Of a DNA stretch of 64,000 nucleotides, positions 11,089 to 21,785 are shown in pieces. The DNA lies in the NCBI GenBank assembly GCA_035578175.1, contig JAQMRL010000015.1, positions 18,526,672-18,590,671 on the forward strand, in the 5' to 3' direction. The stretch comes from Catonia carolina (lineage: Eukaryota > Arthropoda > Insecta > Hemiptera > Achilidae). The position numbers were made by a program, and so were the translations under genes. The notes below the pieces were generated by a model, which saw nothing but the letters and a program-made list of their open reading frames with translations, was not told the origin of the DNA and searched no databases. Positions within the stretch are counted from its first letter, which is position 1, and each line of letters opens with the position of its first letter.

Positions 11089-12003
11089 TCTGGTGTAAAA
11101 ACACTAACACGACTTTCTCTTGCCAATGCAAATATAACCTACCAATATAACCTAAAATTTGTAATAAAGTATTATAAATAAACTAACCTCAATAAACATA
11201 ACCTAATTTTAATCAAGAGTGAAAGACGCAAAATGAAAATCAACTTCAGTTTTGCTAAAAAATACGGAAAATCACTCTGTCACGCTAAACTAGGCTCTGT
11301 AGAGAAAAATGCTCCTAATAAAAGTTGTAGATCTTTTAACTTCCTATAATTTGAATATTACACTTTTGTCGTAAAATGCATCTACTAAGGCCGAAATCTT
11401 AAAAATTGATTTTTCACACGTTTTGTGAGAAAAAAATAGAAAATCGCTAATAACCGCTAAACTAAGCGTTACACAAAAAACATTTTAAATAAAATTTATA
11501 GGATTTTAAATTCTCTACAAATTTTATTGAATAAAGTTTTGCGCTAAAATGCGTACTAAAGCCGCAATCATAAAAAAACTATTTATTTACATGAAAACCG
11601 CCTCACCAAGAATTTCAGCAAACATGGTGCCTACCCTATCTTGTAGAGCGTAGAAAATATAGTAATCCAGGCGATTTTTAAAAAAATCGTAGGACCAGTT
11701 TTTGAGAAAATCGAAAAAAGTGAAAAATTACACGAATAAACTACTACTTCCGGTTGACTGATTTTGATGAAAAAGTTCGTGTCGGGTCAGGTAGTGGTAT
11801 GTAACTTAAGTTTCAAGTTTCAAGTTTGTACGATGTTCCGTTCTTGAGATATTCTGTTCACACACACAGACCTATCGCTAAAAACATGTTTGTGTGGGTT
11901 CAGGAGGTCTGAAAACGTGTAGATCCGGTGAAAACTCGTTTTCAAAAAATCGACATGAAAACAATACTTTCCTTCCTATATATTCATATAGGCAAGAGAA
12001 AGT
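11089..12003 (-). mobile_element. Helentron-like (HINE) copy, microsatellite nearly lost
   Basis: Full-length arrangement from TCTGGTGTAAAAACACTAACAC at the left (decayed hairpin) to GGCAAGAGAAAGT at the right. It differs from other copies in having only a few CA units (about 11858-11868). The microsatellite length is therefore not needed for family identity. Confidence 0.85.
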
Positions 12004-12127
12004 AATAAATGCATGATTATTCATTGTAATACTTGTTTTTTTTTTCATTATCACATAAAACTCTGTAAGGGGGGCTTGGGAAGTTCACTTCTAGAAAAAA
12101 GGAGGCGTGGTAAAATAAGTTTGGGAA

Positions 12128-12390
12128 CCACTCCTCTAGAGGCTTTGCTAAGTAAAACGAGGAGTGTGGGGTTTTACCATTGCCTTCTTTACTGAGTGGA
12201 AAAGTATGCTCATCAGCATACCAGATCCTCTGAAAAGCACATATTTTCCACTCTGCAAATGATACCTTCACTTCATTCACCACAGGATCTGGTTGTAAAA
12301 ATGATAAAATTCATTACTCTCAGAGGATATAATACTGACTAATGTCTTTTCCATCTGTACCTCTTCTTTTCTTAAATACTTCAGTCATAT
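12128..12390 (-). repeat. SINE-2, old truncated copy
   Basis: Diverged minus-strand match to SINE-2 from the 3' portion through the mid region (AAGTAAAACGAGGAGTG, TTGCCTTCTTTACTGAGTGG, TTCATTCACCACAGGATCTG, ACCTCTTCTTTTCTTAAA). The 5' hairpin end and the (AAC)n tail are missing. Confidence 0.8.
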
Positions 12391-12601
12391 ACATACGAAT
12401 TTGAAATTTCGTACTCGCTGTAAGAATATAATTTCCTATGTTGTGTTAAAATTTCAAACTTGTCGGTCTAACAATTCTCAAGTTCTACGCCTCTAAATGC
12501 ATGAAATTCTTTGCGGTAGTAATAAAACCGGGTCTTTTTGACTTCCATCTCTGATATGTTAATTTTCAAACAACATTAAAATTATCGTTTTATTATAGGT
12601 C

Positions 12602-12926
12602 GACCCACTGGGTTGGTGTAGAAGTAGGGTCGTCGCCTTGAGTCAGCTGTTTAACAGCTGATTTTCGGAGACGAAGGTTCCTGGTTCAAATCCTAGTAAA
12701 AGTAGTTACTTTTAAACGGATTTGAATACTAGACAGTGGTTACCGGTGTACTTTGATGGTTGGGGTTTAATTAACCATACATCTCAGGAATGGTCGGCCT
12801 GAGTCTGTACAAGACTACACCTCATTTACACGTCATACACATCATCCTCATCTCATTGGGTCATGGGGTTGCTTATTGTTCTAAATTGAACAGATTGCAA
12901 CGTACACAAATAAGGAATAAAAAAAA
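12602..12926 (+). repeat. SINE-1, full-length copy with 10-bp duplication
   Basis: tRNA-like head (A-box region GGTTGGTGTAGAAGTAGGG; B-box region GGTTCCTGGTTCAAATCC), body and A-rich tail. It is flanked by ATTATAGGTC at 12592-12601 and 12927-12936, a direct target-site duplication. Confidence 0.92.
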
Positions 12927-13042
12927 ATTATAGGTCAACGCAGAATAAAATTAGCTAAATGTTGATGTAAAGTACATTGAAATCCGACTCATCGTTTAAG
13001 AGATGCAAGGGTTCAAACTCGAGAGATTTTGAAACCGATAGT

Positions 13043-13055
13043 AGTAGAATAGTAG

Positions 13056-13129
<74 letters not shown>

Positions 13130-13220
13130 TGGTAGATAGATAGATAGATAGGTAGATAGATTGGTAGATAAATAGATAGATAGGTAGATAGATAGATAGA
13201 TAGATAGATAGATGATAGAT
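13043..13220. repeat. (GATA)n microsatellite
   Basis: About 170 bp of GATA/TAGA tetranucleotide with a few GGTA and AAAT interruptions. It is followed at 13246 by a partial SINE-1. The same GAAACCGATAGTAG text flanks the tract on both sides (13031 and 13245), suggesting local slippage or duplication. Confidence 0.95.
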
Positions 13221-13245
13221 AGATTATAGCAGAAACGCAAATGAA

Positions 13246-13407
13246 ACCGATAGTAGATAGTGGTTACCGGTGTACTTTGATGGATAGGTTTCAATTAACC
13301 ATCAAATATTCATATCATCTTCATTTTATTGGGTCATGGGGTTGCATATTGTTCTTAAATTGAACAGTTTGCAACATACATTAGGGATTAAAAAGAAAAA
13401 GAAAAAA
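13246..13407 (+). repeat. SINE-1, partial copy
   Basis: Matches the SINE-1 body from GTGGTTACCGGTGTAC through the tail, with an internal deletion of the CGGCCTGAGTCTGTACAAGA segment and no tRNA-like head. Confidence 0.75.
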
Positions 13408-14129
13408 CATGATATTACTTTAAATATGTTTTATTAAACCCTCCAATTAACTGAATTAACATAAATTTCAATATAAAAAAAATCAATCAAATAATTCCTG
13501 GTTTGAAAAAATAATTAAATAAAAAATAATAATATATCAATTCTTTATTTCGAACAATAATTTAACCTTGATTGCATTAATCGAATTATAATTTAGTCAA
13601 AAAATAACCGGGTGATTTTTCAAATAATCACGACGTGGTAGAATCTAGTGTCTAGTAGAATAGAAAGACACTAGTCCAGTGTGGCCTGAACCGGGCGGGT
13701 GTCTGCAATCCATTTCCTACTTTCCAATTTGCCGTTGTAATGTCCTTGTGAATAAATAAACGAAGTGGGCAAGTATAACTTATTCGTAGGTTATGTTTAT
13801 GATTTCGTGATTTTAGATTGTATAATTTATTTTTAACTAATTTAACTGACCATAGATTATATATCTTATTATACTATATAATAAGGTTCATATTCGTATG
13901 AAATTTCAGTTATATTTTCATTTTTTCTTATTATATACCGTAGTATCTATTTAAAAGGGTTAAATACTAGCATATTACTAATGCAATATTAACTGTTAAT
14001 TAATACGTTTATTTCGTGAGGCGGCACTTATTTGGTCTTGAATATATAACATGAAACTGTTTATAAAATTATCATTGCAATAATACATGCGATTTTTTTA
14101 TATAAAGTATTTAAAAATTTTCGTTTTAA
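13408..14129. other. AT-rich stretch, nothing recognised
   Basis: No coding potential or repeat recognised. Confidence 0.4.
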
Positions 14130-14137
14130 AAATAGTT

Positions 14138-14466
14138 AACCCACCGGGTTGGTCTAGAGGTAAAGTCGTCGCCAAAATCAGCTGTTAAACAGCTGATTTT
14201 TTGAGACGAAGGTTCCTGGTTCAAATCCTAGTAAAGGTAGTTACTTTTATACAGATTTGAATGCTAGACAGTGGTTACCGGTGTACTTTGATGGTTGGGG
14301 TTCAATTAACCATACTCTCTCAGGAATGGTCGGCCTGAGTCTGTACAAGACTACACCTCATTTACACGTCATACATAATATCATCCTCATCTCATTGGGT
14401 CATGGGGTTGCTTATTGTTCTGAATTGAACAGATTGCAATGTACACATATTAGGAATTAAAAAAAG
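14138..14466 (+). repeat. SINE-1, full-length reference copy
   Basis: Best reference for the family, about 330 bp. The tRNA-derived head begins AACCCACCGGGTTGGTCTAG and carries an A-box-like GGTCTAGAGGTAAAG and a B-box-like GGTTCCTGGTTCAAATCC; between them is the perfect hairpin AATCAGCTG/CAGCTGATT. The body has no relation to tRNA, and the tail is AATTAAAAAA. Target duplication AAATAGTT at 14130-14137 and 14467-14474. Such SINEs are transcribed by RNA polymerase III and copied by a partner LINE; the partner is not identified here. Confidence 0.93.
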
Positions 14467-14602
14467 AAATAGTTATTAAATTCAATAATGGTGAGGGAAA
14501 TGTAATTTTTTAGGCATCCATTCTCGTTCCGTTTCGAATTACTGTAGTAAAAATATTTTGGCTTATTTTTGTTAATACCTTCTCTTGTCTTATATATAAA
14601 TA

Positions 14603-15443
14603 CAGGGTGATTCACGAAGATATGCTGAAACTTTAGGAGCTCATTGTACATGTAAAAATAATGAAAAAAATTTGAATAACATTGGTCCAGAAATGCTTCG
14701 TTTCCGAGTTACGGCTAGCGAAAGTTTCGCTCGTATTTCAGCTCACCAGGTGAAATGAGGTCTTCCTGAAATTCTGGTAAGGTAGATTAAGGGGCGAATT
14801 CAATCATTTCTTATTGTTTTTTGATCTGATAAATTGAATAAAACAGGTCCCAGAACTGTAAGTTAAATAGTTTTTAAGAAAACCAGTGTAAAATGCAAAA
14901 AATGGAGTGAAAACACATTTTTTCATCTTTGGGCAAGAATAACTTTATTATTTCATCAAGAAACAGTTAAAATTTTTGAATAAAACATGTAGAAAATTTT
15001 ATTCTGAACAAACCGGTGTAAATGAAGTACACAGAGAGCGAATAGATGTTTGATTAAATGAATTTTTATTCATAACAGTACAAAGTAAAATTAACCGGAA
15101 AACCGAAGATGAAAAATGTGTTTTTTCACTCCATTATTTGCATTTGACAATGGTTTTCTTAAAAAATATTTAACTTACAGTTCTGGGACATGTTTTATTC
15201 AATTAATCAGGTCAAAAACCATAAGAAACGATTGAATTCTTCCCTTACCAGAATTTCAGGAAGACCTCATTTCACCTGGTGAGCTGAAATCCTAGCAGAA
15301 ATTTTGCTAGCCGTAACACGTTAACGAAATATTTCCGGACCCATGGTCATATAAACGTTTTTAATTAATTTTACATGTACAATGGGCTCCCAAAGTTTTT
15401 GTGATCACCCTGTATAAAAGTTTTTGCTTCGTGAATCACCCTG
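14603..15443. mobile_element. Fold-back non-autonomous Tc1/mariner-type element
   Basis: Two long inverted arms, about 14603-15000 and 15050-15412, share blocks such as ATTTCACCTGGTGAGCTGAA, CCAGAATTTCAGGAAGACCT and GTTCTGGGA. The left end is TA followed by CAGGGTGATTCACGAAG, the same kind of terminus as the DD41D element at 37564-40076, and subterminal blocks are shared (AAAAATAATGAAAAAA, GCTAGCGAAAG). No coding sequence remains. The right end occurs twice: CCCTG at 15412 plus TA, and again GCTTCGTGAATCACCCTG ending at 15443 plus TA. Only the outer one matches the left end over 17 bp. Confidence 0.85.
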
Positions 15444-15467
15444 TATATAGAGAAAGAAAATTATTAT

Positions 15468-15794
15468 TATTTTCATGGTAATTTTCCAAATAGAGTTTTC
15501 ATCGGACTTGTTTTGAAGCCTTCTGAACAAAAAACACATGTTTTTAGCGATTGAACTGTGTGTGACCAAAATATCTCAAGAACGGATTATCGTAAAAAGT
15601 TGAAATTCGGAACTTAAGTTAGCCACTACAACAGGACCCGACACAAACATTTTCATCAAAATCAGTCGACCGGAAGTATTATAGTTTATTCATGCAATTT
15701 TTCACTTTTTTTTGAATTTTTAAAAAACGGTTCCTACGATTTTTTTTAAATCGCCTCATTTACTACATTTTTTATTCTCTACAAGACAGGTACC
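15468..15794 (+). mobile_element. Helentron-like (HINE), truncated copy
   Basis: Matches the left third of HINE: TTTTCATGG through the GAGTTTTCATCGG block, ACATGTTTTTAGCGATTG, a minimal GT stretch, TATCTCAAGAACGG, CCGGAAGTA, TTTTTAAATCGCCTC and CTCTACAAGACAGGTA. The terminal hairpin and the whole right half are missing. Confidence 0.8.
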
Positions 15795-15816
15795 AAAATA
15801 CTTTTTATATAAAATG

Positions 15817-16217
15817 TTATGCTGCCCATAACAGACAGGTGGAGTGTCAAAATTATTTACACTCAATCTGTTCGTTGCAGGGCTAAAATAAATAGTTCTG
15901 TTTCTTATCACATGGTCAGCCAATTAAATGACTGGACCATTTAAGAACAGAAGAGGTAGAGGTGTAAAAGACACTAATCAGAGTTATCTCCTCTGAAAGT
16001 AATGAATTTCATTATACAGCCAGACCCTGTAGTGAATGAAGTGAAGATGTCATTTGCAGAGTGAAAAATATGTGCTTTTCAGAGGGCCTGGCATGCTGAT
16101 AAGTGTACTATTCCACTCAGTGAGGAAGGCAATGGTAAACCACCTCACTCCTCGTTTTACTTAGTAAAACCTCTACAGGTTCAAACCAGCCTACAGGCTG
16201 ATGACCTAAACAACAAC
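15817..16217 (+). repeat. SINE-2, full-length copy with 10-bp duplication
   Basis: About 400 bp from the 5' palindrome (CTGCCCATAACAGACAGG) to the AACAAC tail. It is flanked by ATATAAAATG at 15807-15816 and 16218-16227. SINE-2 has no clear tRNA-type head. Its short direct duplications and simple-repeat tail mark it as a retroposon. The block GAGGAAGGCAATGGTAAACC is the most conserved part. Confidence 0.92.
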
Positions 16218-16227
16218 ATATAAAATG

Positions 16228-16752
16228 AGATAATATTGTTAAAAGTAAAATGGAGAGATTTTAGTTAATTTTTTTGTCACATAATAATTTCTTTCTGGAT
16301 CTTAATGTCTAATTCTGAACTCTACTACCACGAAATCGAGTCATTTACTGACATCGTGCGGAAGAAACGAATTTTTTTCTTTTGGCATTTACTTAGAATA
16401 TCAAACAATCGAGTAACTAAACAACTAATTTCTAATAATTAACTCGTGGAAAAATTTTTCAAGGTTTTTTACCAGTTTTATCAATGTTGTTTTTACCAGT
16501 TATTTATCATGTACATGCACAAATACCGACATTTTAATAATCTCCTCAGATGCTCCAACAATTACTAATATGCAAAAAACGTATAAAGAAATTTTAAAAT
16601 ATGTTATGTTATTCGGTACCTTGTTTTTAATTTGATGGGCTCACAGATTAAATTAAAAAACTGTGAGTAGGTAGAGAAACCCGACAAATAAAAGTGTGTA
16701 AAGTTTCATTCATCTATATTCTACCAATCCTATTGAAAACTCCACCTAAAAA
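16228..16752. repeat. Spacer with fragments of repeats R-G and R-H
   Basis: About 16495-16572 matches 37490-37561 (R-G; landmarks GTACATGCACA and TCAGATGCTCCAA). About 16690-16752 is the left half of R-H, interrupted by the SINE-1 that follows and found uninterrupted at 41148-41262. Confidence 0.65.
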
Positions 16753-17083
16753 ATTTTTTTTTGTAATCCCTAATTCGTGTACGTTGCAATCTGTTCAGTT
16801 CAGAACAATAAGCAACCCCATGACCCAATGAGATGAGGATGATGTGTATGACGTGTAAATGAGGTGTAGTCTTGTACAGACTCAGATCGACCATTCCTGA
16901 GAGAGTATGGTTAATTGAACCCCAACGATTAAAGTACACCGGTAACCATTGTCTAGTATTCAAATCCGTATAGTAACTACCTTTACTACGATTTGAACCA
17001 AGAACCTTTGTCTCCGAAAATCAGCTGTTAAACAGCTGATTATTGGCGACGACTTTACCTCTAGACCAACCCGGTGGGTTAAT
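16753..17083 (-). repeat. SINE-1, full-length, inserted in repeat R-H
   Basis: Complete minus-strand copy with the duplication ACCTAAAAA at 16744-16752 and 17084-17092. R-H continues on the far side (TAGCAAATTTAACA to CAGTCTCCCCCTTAAA). The paralogue at 41148-41262 is the empty site. Confidence 0.93.
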
Positions 17084-17092
17084 ACCTAAAAA

Positions 17093-17501
17093 TAGCAAAT
17101 TTAACATTGGTGTGGTACAAAGTACAGTCTCCCCCTTAAATACATATTAAATTTATACGAGTGTAATATATTTCAATTACGTAACATAAATATTACTGTC
17201 TGATAACAATACTTCATTTTTTATACATAAAAAGTATTTTACTCAAATCATAAAATTTGTCACTTTTTCTTTTACACAATATTTTATGTATTTTTATTGA
17301 AGCCAGCTGGACAAAATAAACATCAGTTATATACAACACTATAATGTACTAACTTATTTTATGCAGTACACAGATAGTATACTATCGATTCGTGCTTATA
17401 AAGTCACGATCAGAATCGTGACGTAAGTGCAAGGTCGTCTTTCGATAGTTTTTCATACCGGGTGCCAGCAAAAAATAGATTCTTTTAAAAAATTTACATC
17501 T
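17093..17501. other. Right half of R-H, then unrecognised AT-rich DNA
   Basis: 17093-17140 completes R-H. Nothing else recognised up to the next SINE-1. Confidence 0.5.
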
Positions 17502-17830
17502 CTTTTTTTTAAATTCCTAATGCGTGTACGTTTCAATCTGTTCAATTCAGAACAGTAAGCAACCCCATGACCCAATAAGATGAAGATGATTTATGTATGA
17601 CGTGTAAATGAGGTGTAGTCTTGTACAGGCTCAGGCCGACTATTCCTGAAAAAGTATGGTTAGTTAAACCCCAACCATCAAAGTACACCGGTAACTACCG
17701 TCTAGCACTCAAATCCGTATAAAAGTAACTACCTTTACTAGGATTTGAATTAGGAACGTTCGTCTCCAAAAATCAGCTGTTGAACAACTGATTCTGGCGA
17801 CGACTTTACCTCTAGACCAACCGGTGGGTT
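17502..17830 (-). repeat. SINE-1, full-length copy with 12-bp duplication
   Basis: Complete minus-strand copy, flanked by AAATTTACATCT at 17490-17501 and 17831-17842. Confidence 0.92.
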
Positions 17831-18136
17831 AAATTTACATCTGATAAACAAAAAAGAATGAAATTTAGGATAATAATCAAATACATATTTACTGGTCAGT
17901 AACCCTAGGTAGGGACAGACATTGTAAAATTTATTTAGAAAATTTGTTGTTTAGATCATCAGCCGAAAGGCTAGTTTGAACCTTTACTGAGTAAAACGAG
18001 GAATTAGATTGTTTACAATTGCCTTCCTCGCTGAGTGGAAAAGTATGATTATCAGCATGCGAGGCACTCTGAAAAGCATCTATTTTCCACCTTGAAAATG
18101 ACACCTTTACTTCATTCACCGCAAGGTCTGGTTATA

Positions 18137-19457
18137 CAGGCATCGGCAGAAAAAGTGGATGGTTTTTGATCTGACTGTACATCGTAACAATGCAAATAGG
18201 GAGAACCGGGTCAATGACTTTCATTCCCTGGCTCAATGGCATTACAGTTGAAATGGAGTTATGGAACGCATAGAGACTTACTTTAGTAACGGTTACTCGG
18301 TAGTCAGAACCCAGCGTTTGTTCCGTACAAAGTTTGGAGTAAGTAGACACGGTAGTGTTTCTAGTCGCAATGCAATAATACATTGGGTTAGAAATTTTAG
18401 AGAAACGGCTTTATCTTTAAGACGGAAACCTATAGGCTGTCCACGTAGCGTTCGTACTCCCGAAAACACAGATGCTTTGCGATTGTCAGTAGCCAGAAGT
18501 CCACGTTGCCCTGCTGCACATCACACAGCTGTGATAGTAATATCAGATAGGAGTGTTTTACGAATTTTGCGTTTGGATCTTCATTTTCATCCGTATAAAA
18601 TCGTAACTGTTTAAGAACAAAGCCAACATGATTTCCAAAACCGAAGAGAATGTGCACAATCAATTCAGAACATTTTAACTAACGATTCAATAATGATAAT
18701 GTCAGATGAGGCCCATTTTTACCTGGCTGGTTATGTTAATAAACAAAATTTCCGGTACTGGGAGACAGAAAATCCTCGTAGCCTACACGAAAACCATTTC
18801 ATTGTGAACGTGTGACAGTTTAATGCGCAGTGGCTAAATTCGGAGTGATAGGTCCATATTTTTACGAAGAGAACGGTCGAGCAGTTTCGATCACTTCAAG
18901 TCGATATGTCAAAATGCTAAATAATTTCCTTGCACCAGAGTTACAACGCCGTAAAGTTGACACTGCAAATGTTTGGTTTCTACAAGATGGGGCTACTGCT
19001 CACACTGCCAGAGTGTCAATAAATGTGTTACGACAAATGTTTCCAGAACACCTGATTTCAAGAAATGGTGAACGTTCATGGCCTGCTCGCTCCCCAGATC
19101 TTTCGGTATGTGACATTTTTCTTTGGGGGTATTTGAAATCGAAGTTGTATGTCGTAAAGCCTCGAATAACTAAAGATCTGAAGCTAGCGATTCGAAATGA
19201 AATAGCGACGATACCGAACGACATGATTGTGAAGCCAATGGATAATTTCCACGTACGATTTCATGAATGGGTGCAGAATGAGGGCCATCACTTGACTGAC
19301 ATAATTTTTAAAACAAAATAAGTGAATTTTAGAATTTAAGTGCTTTAATAACAAATAGCAAGAAATGATGTTTCAAATCTATTAATAATTTTTTTTTACA
19401 TCTTATTTTTGATTTATTTTATTCATTTCAAAGCCATCACTTTTTCTGCCGGTCCTG
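18137..19457 (+). mobile_element. DD41D Tc1/mariner-type transposon, inactivated
   Basis: A 1321-bp element. Ends are CAGGCATCGGCAGAAAAAGT on the left and the reverse complement of CAGGACCGGCAGAAAAAGTG on the right. It is flanked by TATA on both sides (TA or TATA duplication). It carries the broken transposase described next. Confidence 0.9.
18252..19321 (+). pseudogene. DD41D transposase pseudogene
   Basis: Residues from the 18252 or 18261 ATG give an N-terminal helix-turn-helix (VVRTQRLFRTKFGV) up to a TAA at 18612. The same frame then continues (RRECAQSIQNIL, MSDEAHFYLAGYVNKQ with the first Asp). Another stop and a frame change come near 18810. The third block, 18830-19321, holds FLQDGATAHTA (second Asp) and WPARSPDLSVCDIFLWG (third Asp). 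I count 41 residues between the second and third Asp, which places it in the DD41D group of the Tc1/mariner superfamily. Complete proteins of the group are about 350 residues; this copy covers the full length but has at least two stops and one frame change, so it cannot be active. Confidence 0.88.
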
Positions 19458-19774
19458 TATAATGAAATTTATTACTGTCAGAGGAGATTACTGTGACTAG
19501 TGTCTTTTACACCTCTACTTCTTCTGTTATTAAATGCTTTAGTAATTTAATTGGCTGACCATGTGACAAGAACTAAAACTACGTTAGTAGCCCTGAAATT
19601 AGTAAATCGGGTGCAAATAATAATTTAACTCTCCACCTCTTATGCTCTTATGGGAAACTAATAAATTTAGTAAAAAATTTAGTTAATTGTATTTAGTAAG
19701 CCTAATTTTATTATAATTTACAAGTAGTTATACTAACACGTAATAATTTATTTACTTACTAATTTTTAATAAAT

Positions 19775-19833
19775 GAATAATAATGTCAAATGAGACCCAT
19801 TTTCACCTGTCTGGTTGTGTTAATAAATACTTA
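19775..19833 (+). pseudogene. Fragment of a DD41D transposase
   Basis: Reads like the first-Asp block of the 18.2-kb transposase (…MSNETHFHLSGCVNK… against MSDEAHFYLAGYVNK). It ends where the CCT/CTT tract begins. Confidence 0.6.
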
Positions 19834-19842
19834 CTACTTTAA

Positions 19843-20050
19843 TCCTCCTCCTCCTCCTCCTCCTCCTCCTCCTCCTCCTCCTCCTCCTTCTTCTTCTTTC
19901 TCTCCTCTGCCTCCTCCTCCCCCTTTTCTTCTTCTCCTTCTTCTTCTTCTCCTTCTCCTCCTCCTCCTCCTCCTCCTTTTCTTCTTCTCCTTCTCCTCCT
20001 CCTCCTCCTTCTTTTTCTTCTTCTTCTTCTCGTTCTCCTTCTTCTCCACC
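19843..20050. repeat. CCT/CTT pyrimidine triplet tract
   Basis: About 205 bp of CCT and CTT triplets with few interruptions, a pure polypyrimidine/polypurine run. Frames through it encode homopolymers and are not genes. Confidence 0.95.
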
Positions 20051-20870
20051 ATTATATATGTTAACAATATAATTATTGTTAATAAATAAATGTTATACTT
20101 TTATAGGAATGTTATTTATCACTTATAAATAATCATATTCCTAAAGAACCAGGCATAGCCGTTACAATATTTTAAATAAATAAAACAATGTACTTATGTA
20201 AAAGTTCCGATACTTTTTATACACCCGGTATAAGAGTGTTATTCTAGGAGATATACTATGTTCCATTTTTACAGCACAATAACAATGTACCGTTTATCTA
20301 TAGAAATAATATCTATAGATTATTAAGCATTTTACTACACCGATCAAGTGAAATATTCGATTTACCGAAACATATTCTATTTGTGTACTATTATTTTTAT
20401 TTACCTGTATTTTTAAGGTAATATCCAGCGGCTATTTAAAAATTTGTAAAGGAAATGTATCAAGTACATTACAGGTAACTTAAATTACCTGTAATTACAG
20501 TTAGTATCCTGTAAAGATTTATTAAACTATTAAAGTCAATTTTTTGTTATTTAGTTTCCTGTAACATATTTATGTTTTTAATTTTTTTAATTATTAAACG
20601 ACTTCATTGTAAAGTGTTCTTAAATTCATATAAATACGTAAGAAGTAACACAAAATAAGTAAAGTTTTTAAATAAGTAATTGTGTTTACTGAAAGTTAAA
20701 TTTTCAAACACAAATTCAAGATTGCTTGATTTACAGATATTGAACAGTCTTCTTACACTAATATGTACTCTAATATCAAGTGATGTCGCTTCATGACGCA
20801 GAAGAATTTAGTGGATGGCCAACCTGAGATTATGGTTTAACAACAGTTCAAAATAACTGTTTCGGATAGC
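20051..20870. other. AT-rich stretch, nothing recognised
   Basis: No coding potential or repeat recognised. Confidence 0.4.
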
Positions 20871-20930
20871 TACTAATAAATTAAGCATCGCCAAAATGGT
20901 AACCAATCTTCAGAACGGAGAGGCACTCTG
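20871..20930 (+). pseudogene. RTE-clade LINE, extreme C-terminal fragment
   Basis: Reads IAKMVTNLQNGEAL-stop, matching the RTE tail seen at 48010-48073 (IAMMVANVRTGQAR) and 56935-56985 (LTMMIANLRNGEGT). It passes directly into the GAA tract. Confidence 0.7.
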
Positions 20931-21450
20931 AGAAGAAGAAGAAGAAGAAGAAAAACAAGACAAAGAAGAAGAAGTAGGAGGAGAAGAAGGAGAAGCAGAA
21001 AAAGAAGAAGGAGGAGGAGGAGGAGGAGAAGAAGAAAGAGGAGGAGGAGGAGGAGGAGAAGGAGAAGAAGGAGAAGAAGGAGAAGAAGGAGAAGAAGGAA
21101 AGAAGGAGAAGAGGAAGAAGAAGAAGTAGGAGGAGGAGAAGGAGAAGAAGAAGGAGGAGGAGGAGAAGGAGAAGAAGAAGAAGAAGGAGGAGGAGGAGAA
21201 GAAGGACAAGAAAAATAAGAAGAAGGAGGAGGAGGAGGAGAAGGAGAAGAAAAAGAAGAAGGAGGAGGAGGATAAGGAGGAAAAGAAGAAGAAGGAGGAG
21301 GAGGAAGAGGAGGAGGAGGAGGAGGAGAAAAAGAAGAAGGAGGAGGAGGATAAGGAGGAAAAGAAGAAGAAGGAGAAGGAGGAGGAGGAGAGGAGAAGGC
21401 GGTGGAGAAGAAGGAGGAGGAGAAGGAGAAGAAGAAGAAGGAGAGGATTC
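20931..21450. repeat. GAA/GGA purine triplet tract, seeded by an RTE tail
   Basis: About 520 bp of GAA and GGA triplets. RTE-clade LINEs end in simple repeats; here the tract starts at the stop codon of an RTE C-terminus, so it probably expanded from that tail. Confidence 0.9.
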
Positions 21451-21569
21451 CCTTTTTTGGCACTTGTAACTGAAATTTGTTATTTGTTATTATATTAATA
21501 CAACAATTTCAAAATATGAAGCTAATGTTCCAAAACTTGATTTACTTGAAGGAGCGTGCAATCATCACC

Positions 21570-21785
21570 ACAGTCCTACAATTGGCCAAAAAGATCGCTT
21601 GGCCAGAGGCGTTTTAAATATCTGTACTGAGTACCCGGTATCACCCTATTGTACATGTTTTGTATGAGAGGGTTGTCATGTAATTCAAATTTGTCATGAA
21701 TCGTCTTATATAGTTGTTTCGAAACACCGATTACGTATGGTATTTGTAAGTCTTTGTGCAACATTGAGTTTGTAAACATTTTCTA
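21570..21785 (-). pseudogene. jockey-clade LINE, C-terminal fragment
   Basis: Minus-strand reading LHKDLQIPYVIGVSKQLYKT, then a block with HDNPLI and RYLKRLWPSDLFGQL-stop. HxNPL followed by RRLKR-WPRDL is the usual end of jockey reverse transcriptases. About 65 residues remain open. Confidence 0.8.

Larger units (their letters stand above)
17940..19665 (-). repeat. SINE-2 split by a DD41D transposon
   Basis: SINE-2 on the minus strand lies at 17940-18136 (tail and 3' half) and resumes at 19458 with TATAATGAAATTTATTAC through to the 5' end near 19665. The interruption is the transposon at 18137-19457. The two parts together are about one full SINE-2. Confidence 0.9.

Noticed and set aside
13043..13220. 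A possible CRISPR-like or minisatellite array
   Set aside because: It is a simple GATA microsatellite with no distinct spacers.
19790..21463. Long open frames with poly-Pro, poly-Leu, poly-Arg or poly-Glu
   Set aside because: They arise only from reading triplet repeats; frames are open on both strands and carry no domain.
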